A stretch of DNA of 64,000 nt from an uncultured Acidobacteriota bacterium (GCA_903847975.1 CAINFC010000101.1:78419-142418); one strand, 5' to 3'. Counted from the first letter of the stretch, positions 26,959 through 39,312 are shown. Notes: generated by a model not told the origin, from the letters alone. Program-made: numbers and translations.

Positions 26959-27888
26959 ATGCGCACTCCGGGCTCGGCCCAATGGCAGCGTCGGGAAGAA
27001 AGCGCCGAGGCTATGGGCGCCACCTTCACCCTGATCCTCTACGGCCAGGAGGCCGCCCGGCTGGAGGCCGCCGTGGAGGAAGCTTTTCGGGAATTGCGGC
27101 GGCTGGAGGAGATGCTCTCCCCCTTTCGTCCGGAGAGCGAGTGGAGTCGGGTCAACCTCCATGCGGAACGGGGTGTGCCGGTTTCCCCGGAGCTGTTCCA
27201 GCTCTTGTCCCGCTGTCAGGAATTCAGCCGGCATAGCCAGGGCGCCTTCGATATCAGCATCGGCCCTCTGATGGAGATTTGGCGGGCAAGTCACGGGGAG
27301 GAACGAAACCCGTGGCCCGAAGAAATGGCCTCCGCCTGCCGCCGGGTCGGATTTTCCTTTCTGCAATTGAACCCCGAGGGTCGCGAAGTTCGTTTCCTGC
27401 GGCCGGGAATGCGGCTCGATCCGGGTGGAATCGGCAAGGGGTATGCCGTCGATCGCATCGTCGATGTGTTGCGGGCCCGACGTGTGCGCCGGGCGATGGT
27501 GGTCGGCGGCGGCAGCAGCATCCGCGGGCTCGGAGCTCCGCCCGACCGCCCGGAAGGGTGGAGCGTTCTGATCGCCGATCCCCGGAATCCGCAAAGGCCG
27601 GCCAGTCGTGTTTTTCTGAGCAACGAATCCCTTTCCACTTCCGGCAGCAGCCGGCCCATCGGCGGGAAATTCGGTTCCGGTCGGGACCACATCTTCGACC
27701 CGGTTTCCGGGAGCTCCTGCGGAAGGAGCTTTTCTGTTTCGGTCCGGGGAGAAAAGGCCATCAACACGGAGGCCTGGACCAAGCCCTGTCTGCTGCGCGG
27801 TCCGGCATGGGTGAGAAAACACAAGCCGTCGAACCTGCAGGTATTATTTTGCGGTCATCCGGAAGCCCCGCATACGGAGTGGATCTGA
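26959..27888 (+). CDS. ApbE-like FAD:protein FMN transferase
   Basis: 309 residues. ApbE proteins attach FMN to a Thr/Ser of target proteins using FAD and Mg. Visible are MGATFTLILYG, LRRLEEMLSPFRPESEWSRVN, GAFDISIGPLMEIW, LDPGGIGKGYAVDRIVDVL (FAD/Mg site) and MVVGGGSSIRGLG. The Mg-binding motif near the C-terminus reads NTEAWTKP, with Glu where Asp is usual. No signal peptide or lipobox is present, unlike many ApbE proteins, so it should act in the cytoplasm. The ATG follows the preceding TAA without a gap. No FMN-target protein with an obvious motif is adjacent. Confidence 0.85.
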   Translation: MRTPGSAQWQRREESAEAMGATFTLILYGQEAARLEAAVEEAFRELRRLEEMLSPFRPESEWSRVNLHAERGVPVSPELFQLLSRCQEFSRHSQGAFDISIGPLMEIWRASHGEERNPWPEEMASACRRVGFSFLQLNPEGREVRFLRPGMRLDPGGIGKGYAVDRIVDVLRARRVRRAMVVGGGSSIRGLGAPPDRPEGWSVLIADPRNPQRPASRVFLSNESLSTSGSSRPIGGKFGSGRDHIFDPVSGSSCGRSFSVSVRGEKAINTEAWTKPCLLRGPAWVRKHKPSNLQVLFCGHPEAPHTEWI

Positions 27889-28037
27889 TCTTCCGGGCCG
27901 CCCTCGGGATGACCGTCATCAGCTTCTTTCTTCTTCCGGATCTTCTGTATCTCCCTGTAAAAAAGTGCCCACAGATAGAACATGGCGGGCCGGGAAGAAA
28001 AGCGGACCGGAAGGCGATTTTTTGGCAATCATCCCGG

Positions 28038-28066
28038 TTGACCGGTGTTCCTTTTAGAATTAGTAT
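28038..28066 (+). promoter_or_regulatory. Promoter placing +1 on the start codon (leaderless)
   Basis: TTGACC (28038-28043) and TAGTAT (28061-28066) are exactly 17 bases apart. The start codon ATG begins seven bases after the -10 box, where transcription normally starts. There is no Shine-Dalgarno sequence before the ATG. Same geometry as at 39191-39228. The rest of the 184-bp gap from 27889 holds only a fragment resembling the dispersed repeat tag (TGTAAAAAAGTGCCCAC near 27956). Confidence 0.6.
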
Positions 28067-28072
28067 TACGCC

Positions 28073-29311
28073 ATGAACATGAAATGGAATCCCATGCGCT
28101 GGCCCGACGCCTGGAAAAATCCTTCGGCCCTGGATCTGCTCAAAGACTCGGTGATCAACTGCCTCTGGTTTGATTCGAACCGCCAGGATCTCGATCCTGT
28201 GATCGCTGCCGCAAGGCAAAAAGGAATTACGATGGTCGGTCCTGGGGCGGTTCCCGCTGGCGTCCTTCCGGTGGAGGGTACCTGGCCGGGCATCAAGCTG
28301 TCCGCCTCGGAAAACCGGGACCAGGCCTCCTCCGGGCCGACCGGCGTTCCCTGGATTGACTCCAACGGCTGGCAGATCCGTCTGCAATCCTCCCTTTCGC
28401 CGGGCAGGGAAATATGGGTAAACGCGCTGCCTCCCAAATCCAGGGTATTCCCCGCTTCCTACCTTATCGCCCTTGCCGATGCCGCGGCCCATGGGGCGCG
28501 CTGGATCGTATCTCTGGATCCGGAGCTGGCCAGCGGCATTCTTAACGGGGACAGCCGCTCCCGGGAGAGCTGGGCCCGGATCCACAAGGCCCTGGAATTT
28601 TTCTCGGCGGTGGGAGGGGGAGCGGAATTTGCCCCGGTCGCGGTGATGGGCATTCTTTCGGATTTTTCAGGAAAAAACGAATTTCTGAGCCACGAGCTTC
28701 TTAACCTGATCGCTCTTACCCAGCAGCAGTACCGGATCATGCCCAAGGGTGCGGTCTCCGCCTCCTCGTTTCAGGGGCTGGCGGCGGTCATTTATCCGGA
28801 TGAGACGTCGCCTGAGCCGGCTCTCCGGAAGGCGGTTCTACAGTTTGTCGAAGCCGGGGGTCTGCTGATCACCGGGCCCAGGTGGGGAGCGCTGCCGGAA
28901 GGGCGGATAGAGAGAGAGGCCCATCCGCGCTTTACCGTCCGCTCGGTCGGCAGGGGGCGGATGGCGGTTGCGGACCCCGATTTTGAAGACCCTTACCTGG
29001 TGGCCAACGATGCGGTGATCCTGATGAGCCACCGCCACGAGCTGCTGCGTTTCTGGAACGGGGGATCCATGCTTTCCTGCCTGTCGGTGGCTCCTTCATC
29101 AAAAAAAGCTTTGCTGCAAATGGTTTTCTATGCTGCGGCCCGGTACAGCAACCAGATGACCGTACGGGTTGCCGGGAGCTATCGCAGCGCCCGGCTGAGA
29201 ACCCTGGACCGGCCCGATCCCGTACCCCTGCAAGCGGAAATACGCGGGAACGCGATCGAACTATTCATGCCGCCGCTGTCGGCCTATGCGGCGGTTGAAC
29301 TGCAGGGTTGA
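28073..29311 (+). CDS. Hypothetical protein, possible glutamine-amidotransferase-like domain
   Basis: 412 residues, function not recognised. No signal peptide. The N-terminal half resembles a barrel-like glycosidase-related region (DSVINCLWFDSN, GARWIVSLDPELASG). The segment FQGLAAVIYPDETSPEPALRKAVLQFVEAGGLLITG (about 225-262) is typical of the ThuA/GATase-1-like fold seen in sugar-utilisation proteins. The C-terminus looks like a small beta domain. It precedes the DUF362 gene by 35 bases and is likely co-transcribed with it. Its transcript is predicted to be leaderless. Confidence 0.75.
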   Translation: MNMKWNPMRWPDAWKNPSALDLLKDSVINCLWFDSNRQDLDPVIAAARQKGITMVGPGAVPAGVLPVEGTWPGIKLSASENRDQASSGPTGVPWIDSNGWQIRLQSSLSPGREIWVNALPPKSRVFPASYLIALADAAAHGARWIVSLDPELASGILNGDSRSRESWARIHKALEFFSAVGGGAEFAPVAVMGILSDFSGKNEFLSHELLNLIALTQQQYRIMPKGAVSASSFQGLAAVIYPDETSPEPALRKAVLQFVEAGGLLITGPRWGALPEGRIEREAHPRFTVRSVGRGRMAVADPDFEDPYLVANDAVILMSHRHELLRFWNGGSMLSCLSVAPSSKKALLQMVFYAAARYSNQMTVRVAGSYRSARLRTLDRPDPVPLQAEIRGNAIELFMPPLSAYAAVELQG

Positions 29312-29346
29312 TCCTCCGGATCGGCTCTGCAACAGGAGAAAGCAAA

Positions 29347-30546
29347 ATGACGACCCTTCCTCAAAACCGTCGAGAATGGCTGTGCCGCACCTGGCCCGCT
29401 GTCTCCGGCGCCATCCTGGCGGGACAAAGCGCCGGCAATGCCTGGGCTGCGGCTCCGACCGCCCCGGTGGCCGTGGCCAGGTGCCCGAGCTATGAACCCG
29501 CCCAGCTTTTGTCCGTCCTGGGCAGGCTGTTCGACCAGTTGGGCGGACTCGGGCGGATGGTCCGCGGAAAAACCGTGGCCATCAAGATCAACCTGACCGG
29601 CCATCCCTCCTATCGTCTGGGCTATTATCCCCTGGGAGATTCCCATTACACCCACCCGGATGTAATTGCCGCCACGGTACACCTGATTTCCCGCGCCGGC
29701 GCGCGGCGGATTCGTCTGCTGGAGAGCCCCTGGGCCACGTCCGATCCGATCGAGGAATACCTGCTGCAGGCCGACTGGGAGCCGCGGGATATCCTTTCCG
29801 CGGGAAACAATGTGGAATTCGAAAACACCAATTTTCTGGGTCGGGCCAAAAAGTATTCCCGGATGATGGTGCCGCAGGGCGGTCTTTTGTTCCCGGGCTT
29901 CGATTTGAATCATTCCTATGAAGATTGCGATTTCTTTGTCAGCCTGGCCAAAATGAAGGAGCATTCCACAGCCGGAATTACCTTGTCCATGAAAAACTGC
30001 TTCGGAATCACCCCCGCCACCATTTACGGTACCGGAGCCGGAAAAGATGAGCCGTCCATTCTGCCCCGCGGCGGGCGCGACCTGGTTCACCGGGGACATC
30101 GCCAGCCGTCGCGAAGCGCCCCGGCGGAAAAGGATTCCGCCTCCTCCCGCGAAGGCGGCTACCGGGTGCCACGTGCGGTCGTTGACCTGGTTTGTGCCCG
30201 GCCCATCGACCTGGCGGTTGTGGAGGCGGTAAAGACCATGACCGGCGGGGAGGGGCCCTGGCAGTCCGTGCCGATGACGGTCGTGGCTCCCGGGGTGATT
30301 GTCGCCGGCACCAACCCGGTGACCACCGACGCCGTCTGCACATCGCTCATGGGCTACGATCCGATGGCCGATCGCGGAACGGCGCCCTTCGAGACCTGCG
30401 ACAATACCATGCGGCTGGCCGAAGAGGTCGGCCTGGGAACGCGCGATCTGAAGCGCATCGAGGTTCTGGGTGTGCCGATCTCTGCGGCCCGCTTTGATTT
30501 TGCCGCCATCCGCCAGGCCAGAAAGAAAGCCCCTGCTGCGGGATAA
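29347..30546 (+). CDS. DUF362 domain protein with Tat-type leader
   Basis: 399 residues. N-terminus NRREWLCRTWPAVSGA plus a hydrophobic stretch ending NAWAAAP suggests Tat export. The DUF362 core shows AIKINLTGHPSY, THPDVIAATVHLISRAGARRIRLLE, FFVSLAKMKEHSTAGITLSMKNCFG and the C-terminal TTDAVCTSLMGYDP. DUF362 proteins often bind iron-sulfur clusters, but the cysteines are few here and no ferredoxin domain is attached. Function unknown. Start at ATG 29347, behind GGAG; the frame extends upstream into the previous gene's 3' end. Confidence 0.83.
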   Translation: MTTLPQNRREWLCRTWPAVSGAILAGQSAGNAWAAAPTAPVAVARCPSYEPAQLLSVLGRLFDQLGGLGRMVRGKTVAIKINLTGHPSYRLGYYPLGDSHYTHPDVIAATVHLISRAGARRIRLLESPWATSDPIEEYLLQADWEPRDILSAGNNVEFENTNFLGRAKKYSRMMVPQGGLLFPGFDLNHSYEDCDFFVSLAKMKEHSTAGITLSMKNCFGITPATIYGTGAGKDEPSILPRGGRDLVHRGHRQPSRSAPAEKDSASSREGGYRVPRAVVDLVCARPIDLAVVEAVKTMTGGEGPWQSVPMTVVAPGVIVAGTNPVTTDAVCTSLMGYDPMADRGTAPFETCDNTMRLAEEVGLGTRDLKRIEVLGVPISAARFDFAAIRQARKKAPAAG

Positions 30547-30579
30547 ACTTATTTTATTAACCACAAGGAGAGCCGAGTT

Positions 30580-31929
30580 ATGATGCCGAGAAGAAAGTGG
30601 ATGTTGCTTCTGGGTGGCAGCCTGTCTGCCGGGTGGGGGCACCGGGCTGCGGGAAAAAGCACCGCAGCGGAGCAGGCCGTCCGGCCGGGCATGCCGAGCC
30701 CGAAAATCCGGGAAGTCAAAGTAATTGCCACGGCACCGGCCGGTCTGCGCCTGGCGGTGGTCAAAATCGTTACCGACCAGCCCGGGCTGTACGGATACGG
30801 CTGTGCTACCTTTACCCAGAGGGCCGATCTGGTGGTGGCCGCCGTCGAGCGCTATCTGCGGCCGTTTCTGATCGGCAAGCCGGCCGACCGGATCGACGAC
30901 ACCTGGCAGGCCTGCTACAACAGCTCTTACTGGCGCAACGGACCGGTTCTCAACAACGCCCTGAGCGGTGTGGATATGGCCCTATGGGATATCAAGGGCC
31001 GCATGGCCGGAATGCCGGTCTACCAGCTGCTCGGCGGAAAGTGCCGGGAGGCGGCCGACTGTTACACGCACATCAGCGGAAAAGACATTCCGGAGGTGAT
31101 CGACAATGCCCGCCGGGCGATGGAACAGGGATTTCGGCATATACGCGTCCAGGTGGGCGTCCCGGGAATGGCTGCCTACGGGTCCGGCCGCGGCACGGAG
31201 GTCGCGGAACGGCTGCACTCCTCGCCGGTATTTGAGCCGGCGGCTTATCTTCGCCGGGCCCTGAAGCTCCTCGAGGCCTGCCGCACCCAGCTGGGTGAGG
31301 AAATCGAGCTGCTGCACGACGTGCATGAAAGGATCACGCCGACCCAGGGCCTGCAGTTTGCCAAGGACGTGGAAAAGTTCCGCCTGTTTTTCCTGGAGGA
31401 CCTGTTCTCCCCGGAAGACATCGATTATTTCCGCATCGTCCGCCACCAGTGCGCGACGCCTCTGGCGATGGGGGAGCTTTTCAACAGCCCCCATGAGTGG
31501 CGCCCGCTGATGGCCGAGAGGCTGATCGATTACATCCGCCTCCATGTTTCCCAGGCCGGCGGCGTGACTCCCTGCCGCAAAATCGCGGCGCTGGGGGAAC
31601 TGTTCGGCGTGCGCACCGCCTGGCACGGCCCGGGCGACGTGTCGCCGATCGGGCATGCCGCCAATGTGGCCCTGGATCTGGCCTGCTATAATTTCGGGAT
31701 CCAGGAATACAGCCCGTTTTCGGAGCGCACCCAGGAGGTCTTCCGCAACTGCCCGGTGCAAAAAAACGGCTACCTGTATGCCAATGAATTGCCCGGCTGG
31801 GGCATCGAGGTCAACGAAGCGGCGGCCGCCAAATACCCCTTCGGATTCGGGGAAAGCGGCGACCGCAAGGAAAACAACGGCGGCTGGGGAGAAATCCGCC
31901 GTCGCGACGGAACCATCATAAAACAATAG
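30580..31929 (+). CDS. manD: D-mannonate dehydratase of the enolase superfamily (ManD/RspA-like), with leader
   Basis: 449 residues. The N-terminus MMPRRKWMLLLGGSLSAGW looks like a Tat or Sec leader. The catalytic barrel has HDVHERITP (metal Asp plus catalytic His), FLEDLFSP, MGELFNSP (metal Glu residues) and TAWHGPGDVSPIGHAANVALD, the hallmark of the ManD/RspA subgroup that dehydrates D-mannonate (or gluconate) to 2-keto-3-deoxygluconate. All catalytic positions are present. It faces the unrelated mannonate dehydratase UxuA-like gene across a repeat-filled gap. Family includes low-activity members of uncertain substrate, so the substrate is likely but not certain. Confidence 0.85.
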   Translation: MMPRRKWMLLLGGSLSAGWGHRAAGKSTAAEQAVRPGMPSPKIREVKVIATAPAGLRLAVVKIVTDQPGLYGYGCATFTQRADLVVAAVERYLRPFLIGKPADRIDDTWQACYNSSYWRNGPVLNNALSGVDMALWDIKGRMAGMPVYQLLGGKCREAADCYTHISGKDIPEVIDNARRAMEQGFRHIRVQVGVPGMAAYGSGRGTEVAERLHSSPVFEPAAYLRRALKLLEACRTQLGEEIELLHDVHERITPTQGLQFAKDVEKFRLFFLEDLFSPEDIDYFRIVRHQCATPLAMGELFNSPHEWRPLMAERLIDYIRLHVSQAGGVTPCRKIAALGELFGVRTAWHGPGDVSPIGHAANVALDLACYNFGIQEYSPFSERTQEVFRNCPVQKNGYLYANELPGWGIEVNEAAAAKYPFGFGESGDRKENNGGWGEIRRRDGTIIKQ

Positions 31930-31984
31930 GCCCCTGCAAAGGGAAGCCCCGCGGGTCGGTCTCCTCTTTTTCCTTTGCTAAATA

Positions 31985-32200
31985 GGGTTCACAGGAAGAC
32001 AAGGAATACAGGAAGAAAAGGAGAAGGGCCCATCGCAAGGAGATGAACTATCTTCTTGCGATGCTACCTGGGATGAAAAGACGGCAAAAAGTCACCCGTT
32101 TCTACCGCCAAGTCTTTTCGCTTTTCTTCCCGTCCTTCCGCCTCTTCCTGTGAAGTCGTTTATCCCAGCAAGAGGGGAAGTTCAGGAAGAGAAAAGAGGA
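31985..32200 (+). repeat. Compound dispersed palindromic repeat, copy 3
   Basis: The 294-bp convergent gap holds a half element (TTCACAGGAAGACAAGG at 31988-32004), a hairpin (32031-32044 with 32050-32063: CATCGCAAGGAGAT and ATCTTCTTGCGATG, one G-T pair, five-base loop), then a full element (AAAAAGTCACC, TCTTTTCGC, TTCTTCCCGTCCTTCC, TCTTCCTGTGAAG, and a right arm ending in TTCAGGAAGAG). No gene is seen. Confidence 0.78.
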
Positions 32201-32223
32201 AGCCGGGCTTTCGCGGCTAAGGT

Positions 32224-33318
32224 TTATTGATACGGCAGCTTCAGGGCGTCCATGATTCCCTTCATGTAACCGAAGGCCAGAACCTTTCCCCCGATGGCAT
32301 AGCCGGGGCGGTCGTTGGCTTCGCCTTCGATCGTCGGGGCATGATCCGGCCGGATCGGTCCCTGGAAGCCGTTTTTGCTGTAAATCTGGAGCATGCGGAC
32401 CATGTCCGTCGGGCCGTTGTCGTGGAAGGTCTCGTGGAATTTTTCCCGGGTACCCTGCACGTCGCGAAAATGAATGAAAAATACTTTCTTTCGCGAGCAC
32501 CATTCCTTGGCCAGGGAGTAGATGTCCTCTCCCATCAGCTTGAAATTCGCCTGGCAGAAAGTTACACCGTTCATCGGGCTGGGGACGGTTTCCATCACCC
32601 GGCGGTAGGCCTTGGCGCTGGTCAGGATGCGGCCGATGCCACGAAGCGGAGATAGCGGCGGGTCATCCGGATGCAGGGCCATGCGCATGCCGCAGCGGTC
32701 CGCCACCGGCATGACCGCTTTCAGAAAATAAGACAGGTTGTCCCACATCTTTTCTTCGCTGACTGTTCCCCATTGGGTAAGGCCCTGCCGGTTGGCGCTG
32801 TCGATATCGAACTCGCTGGTCAGGGCCCCGCCCCTCTCCGATAAATCCGTCCTGGTTCTGGTCCAGCCCAGACCGGCCATGAAGTTGTAGCAGATCATTT
32901 TTACCCCGATCTTGCTTAACTCTTCGATAGCCCATTTGTAGTTTTCGATTTCTTCATCCCGGCCTTCGACTCCCAGTTTGATTTTTTCCGCAGGCACCGG
33001 ATGGCTTTCTACACCCACGATGGTCATTCCGACTTCCGCGAAGCTTTCCTTCAGCTTTTGCAGGGTTTCCCCATATTGCTCCCGACGAACCCGGCCAAGA
33101 TTGGCACCGGCAATGACGTAATTCACGCCGATCTGCTTAGCCAGCTTGACGTCCCGACTGCGCGGAGAGCCGAAGATTTCCGTGAGCTGGAATCCGCGAG
33201 CGTCGCGGCCGGAAGGGGTGGGAGCGGAGGGTTTGGCGGGCAGGGCCGGCGCGGACCAGGCCCCGGCGATCGCCGCCAGAGTGCCCTGAAGACAGTCTCG
33301 TCGAGTGGCAGGCTTCAT
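32224..33318 (-). CDS. uxuA: UxuA-type mannonate dehydratase with Tat leader
   Basis: 364 residues from ATG 33318, five bases after AAGGAG. Leader ATRRDCLQGTLAAIAGAWS resembles Tat signals. The xylose-isomerase-like barrel carries MALHPDDPPLSPLRGIGRIL, VTFCQANFKLMG, FIHFRDVQGTREKFHETFHDNG and GPIRPDHAP, the characteristic UxuA blocks that bind the metal and mannonate. UxuA converts D-mannonate to 2-keto-3-deoxygluconate. A leader on a normally cytoplasmic enzyme is odd. It has its own promoter and faces the ManD-like gene, giving two unrelated enzymes for the same reaction within 3 kb. Confidence 0.86.
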   Translation of the reverse strand: MKPATRRDCLQGTLAAIAGAWSAPALPAKPSAPTPSGRDARGFQLTEIFGSPRSRDVKLAKQIGVNYVIAGANLGRVRREQYGETLQKLKESFAEVGMTIVGVESHPVPAEKIKLGVEGRDEEIENYKWAIEELSKIGVKMICYNFMAGLGWTRTRTDLSERGGALTSEFDIDSANRQGLTQWGTVSEEKMWDNLSYFLKAVMPVADRCGMRMALHPDDPPLSPLRGIGRILTSAKAYRRVMETVPSPMNGVTFCQANFKLMGEDIYSLAKEWCSRKKVFFIHFRDVQGTREKFHETFHDNGPTDMVRMLQIYSKNGFQGPIRPDHAPTIEGEANDRPGYAIGGKVLAFGYMKGIMDALKLPYQ

Positions 33319-33341
33319 GATTTCTCCTTGCATAAACAGTT

Positions 33342-33370
33342 CTTATAGTTGCTGTCCGTAAACGAACCAA
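33342..33370 (-). promoter_or_regulatory. Promoter of the uxuA-like gene
   Basis: On the minus strand TTGGTT (complement of 33365-33370) and TATAAG (complement of 33342-33347) are 17 bases apart. The transcript would start near 33335 and leave a very short leader containing AAGGAG. Confidence 0.55.
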
Positions 33371-33431
33371 TATATTACCTGACTTGATTGACTCCCGGGC
33401 AGGAGACTATTAAAATTGGGTTTACGGCAGC

Positions 33432-33461
33432 TTGACAAGTCATAGGGGCGTTTGATAAATC
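33432..33461 (+). promoter_or_regulatory. Promoter of the rubrerythrin gene
   Basis: TTGACA (33432-33437) with TAAATC (33456-33461), 18 bases apart. The leader of about 50 bases ends with GAAGGAG before the ATG at 33520. Confidence 0.5.
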
Positions 33462-33519
33462 CTATCGGTTACTATTATCATCCACATTTTAAACCTATTT
33501 TGAAGAAGGAGCTAATACC

Positions 33520-34191
33520 ATGATTTTGTCTATGATGCGATCCCCAAGAATGCCGGTGCTTCTGGCGATTTTCAGCCTGGTCCTTTCCCTTTCCGCCTTT
33601 TCGATTGCCGTACAGGCGGCAGCCGGGTCCTCCGCCGAGCCCAAAGTAGAAGTGAAGACCACCCTTGACAACCTGATGGCCGCTTTCAATGGCGAATCGA
33701 ATGCCAGCGCCAAGTACCTGGAGTTTGCCAAGAAGGCAGATGCGGAAGGCTACGGAAGGGTTGCCAGCCTGTTTCGGGCAGCGTCCAAGGCGGAGTCGCT
33801 GCATGCAGCCAGTCACGGCAGGGTGATCAAAGCCCTGGGCGGCACAGCCAAAGCGGACATAAAGCCTCCGGCGGTCAAGTCGACCAAGGAAAATCTGGAG
33901 GCGGCCATTGAAGGGGAAACCTATGAATTTACCAGCATGTATCCCGCTTTCATTACCAAGGCCAAGGAGGACAAGAACCGGGACGCCATCCGGTCGATGA
34001 ACCAGGCCAGCAATGTGGAAAAGGGGCATGCCAAACTTTACCAGGAAGCCCTGAATAATCTGGATGCCTGGAAGGGCCCCAACAAGGAATTTTATGTTTG
34101 CGCCGTCTGCGGCAATACGGTGGCCACGATTGACTTCGAAAAATGTCCGATTTGCTTTGAGCCGAAAAGCGATTACGGTCCGGTAAAATAG
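33520..34191 (+). CDS. Exported rubrerythrin
   Basis: 223 residues. A signal peptide (about 1-35, cleavage near AVQAAA) is followed by the ferritin-like diiron domain (AFNGESNASAKYLEFAKKA, AAIEGETYEFTSMYPAFITKA, EKGHAKLYQEAL supply Glu and His ligands). A C-terminal rubredoxin-like knuckle YVCAVCGNT...KCPICFEPKSDY has two CxxC pairs. Rubrerythrins reduce hydrogen peroxide in anaerobes and microaerophiles; export is less common and suggests periplasmic peroxide defence. Own promoter upstream and a strong terminator directly downstream, so it is monocistronic and probably well expressed. Confidence 0.9.
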   Translation: MILSMMRSPRMPVLLAIFSLVLSLSAFSIAVQAAAGSSAEPKVEVKTTLDNLMAAFNGESNASAKYLEFAKKADAEGYGRVASLFRAASKAESLHAASHGRVIKALGGTAKADIKPPAVKSTKENLEAAIEGETYEFTSMYPAFITKAKEDKNRDAIRSMNQASNVEKGHAKLYQEALNNLDAWKGPNKEFYVCAVCGNTVATIDFEKCPICFEPKSDYGPVK

Positions 34192-34204
34192 CGGTCCTTT
34201 TTTT

Positions 34205-34239
34205 CCGCGCCCCGCGGGTTATCGGGGCGCGGTTTTTTT
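34205..34239 (+). terminator. Rho-independent terminator after rubrerythrin
   Basis: Perfect 10-bp GC stem CCGCGCCCCG (34205-34214) and CGGGGCGCGG (34223-34232), eight-base loop, followed by seven T residues. It is the clearest intrinsic terminator in the window. Confidence 0.92.
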
Positions 34240-34269
34240 AGCTTTACCTTGAAACAAGGAGGCTTTGCC

Positions 34270-34764
34270 ATGGCATCGTGGCTTCCGATTCCCGCCTGGG
34301 ACGGATTGCATCCCCTGATCGTTCATTTCCCCATTGCCTTGCTGCTGGTCGCGCCGCTTTTTCTCCTGCTCGGGCTTGTTCTGCCTAAAAAATGGGAAGG
34401 CTTTCGCCTTTCCGCCCTGCTGCTGATGCTGCTGGGAACCATCGCCGCCTGGATTGCCGTTTCCACGGGGGAGGCGGCCGGTCAGATGGTAACGGACCTG
34501 ACCCCGGAAATCAGCAAAGCCATCCAGGAGCATGCCGAGTGGGGAGGAAATACCCGCCTGATTTTCAGCGGGCTTACCCTGCTCTACGCCCTGCTGCTGG
34601 CTCTGCCGCTATGGTTTAAAAGCCTGTCCTGCCGTGCGTTGACGGTTTTGCACCTCGTTTTTCTGGTGATTTTCGGCGCGTCCTGCCTGGTCCTGGCCCG
34701 CACCGGACATCTGGGGGGACGCCTGGTGCACGCCTTCGGAGTGCATGCCATGGTGGACAAATAA
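34270..34764 (+). CDS. DUF2231-type membrane protein
   Basis: 164 residues from ATG 34270, seven bases after AAGGAGG. Four membrane helices; the opening DGLHPLIVHFPIALLLVAPLFLLLG with the HPxxVHFPIAL motif is the DUF2231 signature. Central STGEAAGQMV and the late RTGHLGGRLVHAFGVH add His residues that could bind haem or metal, as has been suggested for relatives. Function unknown. It follows the rubrerythrin terminator, so expression from that promoter would need read-through; it may have its own promoter. Confidence 0.82.
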   Translation: MASWLPIPAWDGLHPLIVHFPIALLLVAPLFLLLGLVLPKKWEGFRLSALLLMLLGTIAAWIAVSTGEAAGQMVTDLTPEISKAIQEHAEWGGNTRLIFSGLTLLYALLLALPLWFKSLSCRALTVLHLVFLVIFGASCLVLARTGHLGGRLVHAFGVHAMVDK

Positions 34765-34789
34765 CCGGCGTAAAGCGAAGGCCCGTCGG

Positions 34790-34842
34790 GATCACCGGAA
34801 GAAGCGAAGGCCCGGAAAAAAGCGAAAGGGCCTGTCGCCGCC
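34790..34842 (-). repeat. Degenerate copy of the dispersed repeat
   Basis: On the minus strand GGCGACAGGCCCTTTCGCTT recalls the CGACAGGCTCTTTCGCATTT block of the clear copies, followed by a diverged CTTCTTCCGG stretch. The palindromic core is lost. It lies in the 88-bp gap between convergent genes. Confidence 0.45.
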
Positions 34843-34852
34843 GCCGGGCTCT

Positions 34853-39193
<4,341 letters not shown>

Positions 39194-39199
39194 GCGTTG

Positions 39200-39228
39200 A
39201 TTGTAATGAAGTTCGCCGGTGTGGTCAA
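39200..39228 (-). promoter_or_regulatory. Promoter placing +1 on the GTG start codon of the hybrid kinase
   Basis: On the minus strand TTGACC (complement of 39223-39228) and TACAAT (complement of 39200-39205) are 17 bases apart. GTG at 39193-39191 begins seven bases after the -10 box, at the expected +1. No ribosome site precedes it. The promoter would lie inside the gene if an upstream start were used, which argues for the GTG. Confidence 0.65.
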
Positions 39229-39312
39229 GATGGCCGGGAGCCTGGAATATGGCTGCCGTCACCGTCCTGCTGCGCAGTCATTTCCCACCGCTTTCCGGTC
39301 TCCATTGATAAT

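Noticed and set aside
25774..27822. 682-residue minus-strand open frame opposite the RidA-like and ApbE genes
   Set aside because: No recognisable motif, and both plus-strand genes have family signatures and ribosome sites.
28165..28185. tRNA-like TTCGAACC arm
   Set aside because: It lies inside a coding gene and no cloverleaf could be drawn around it.
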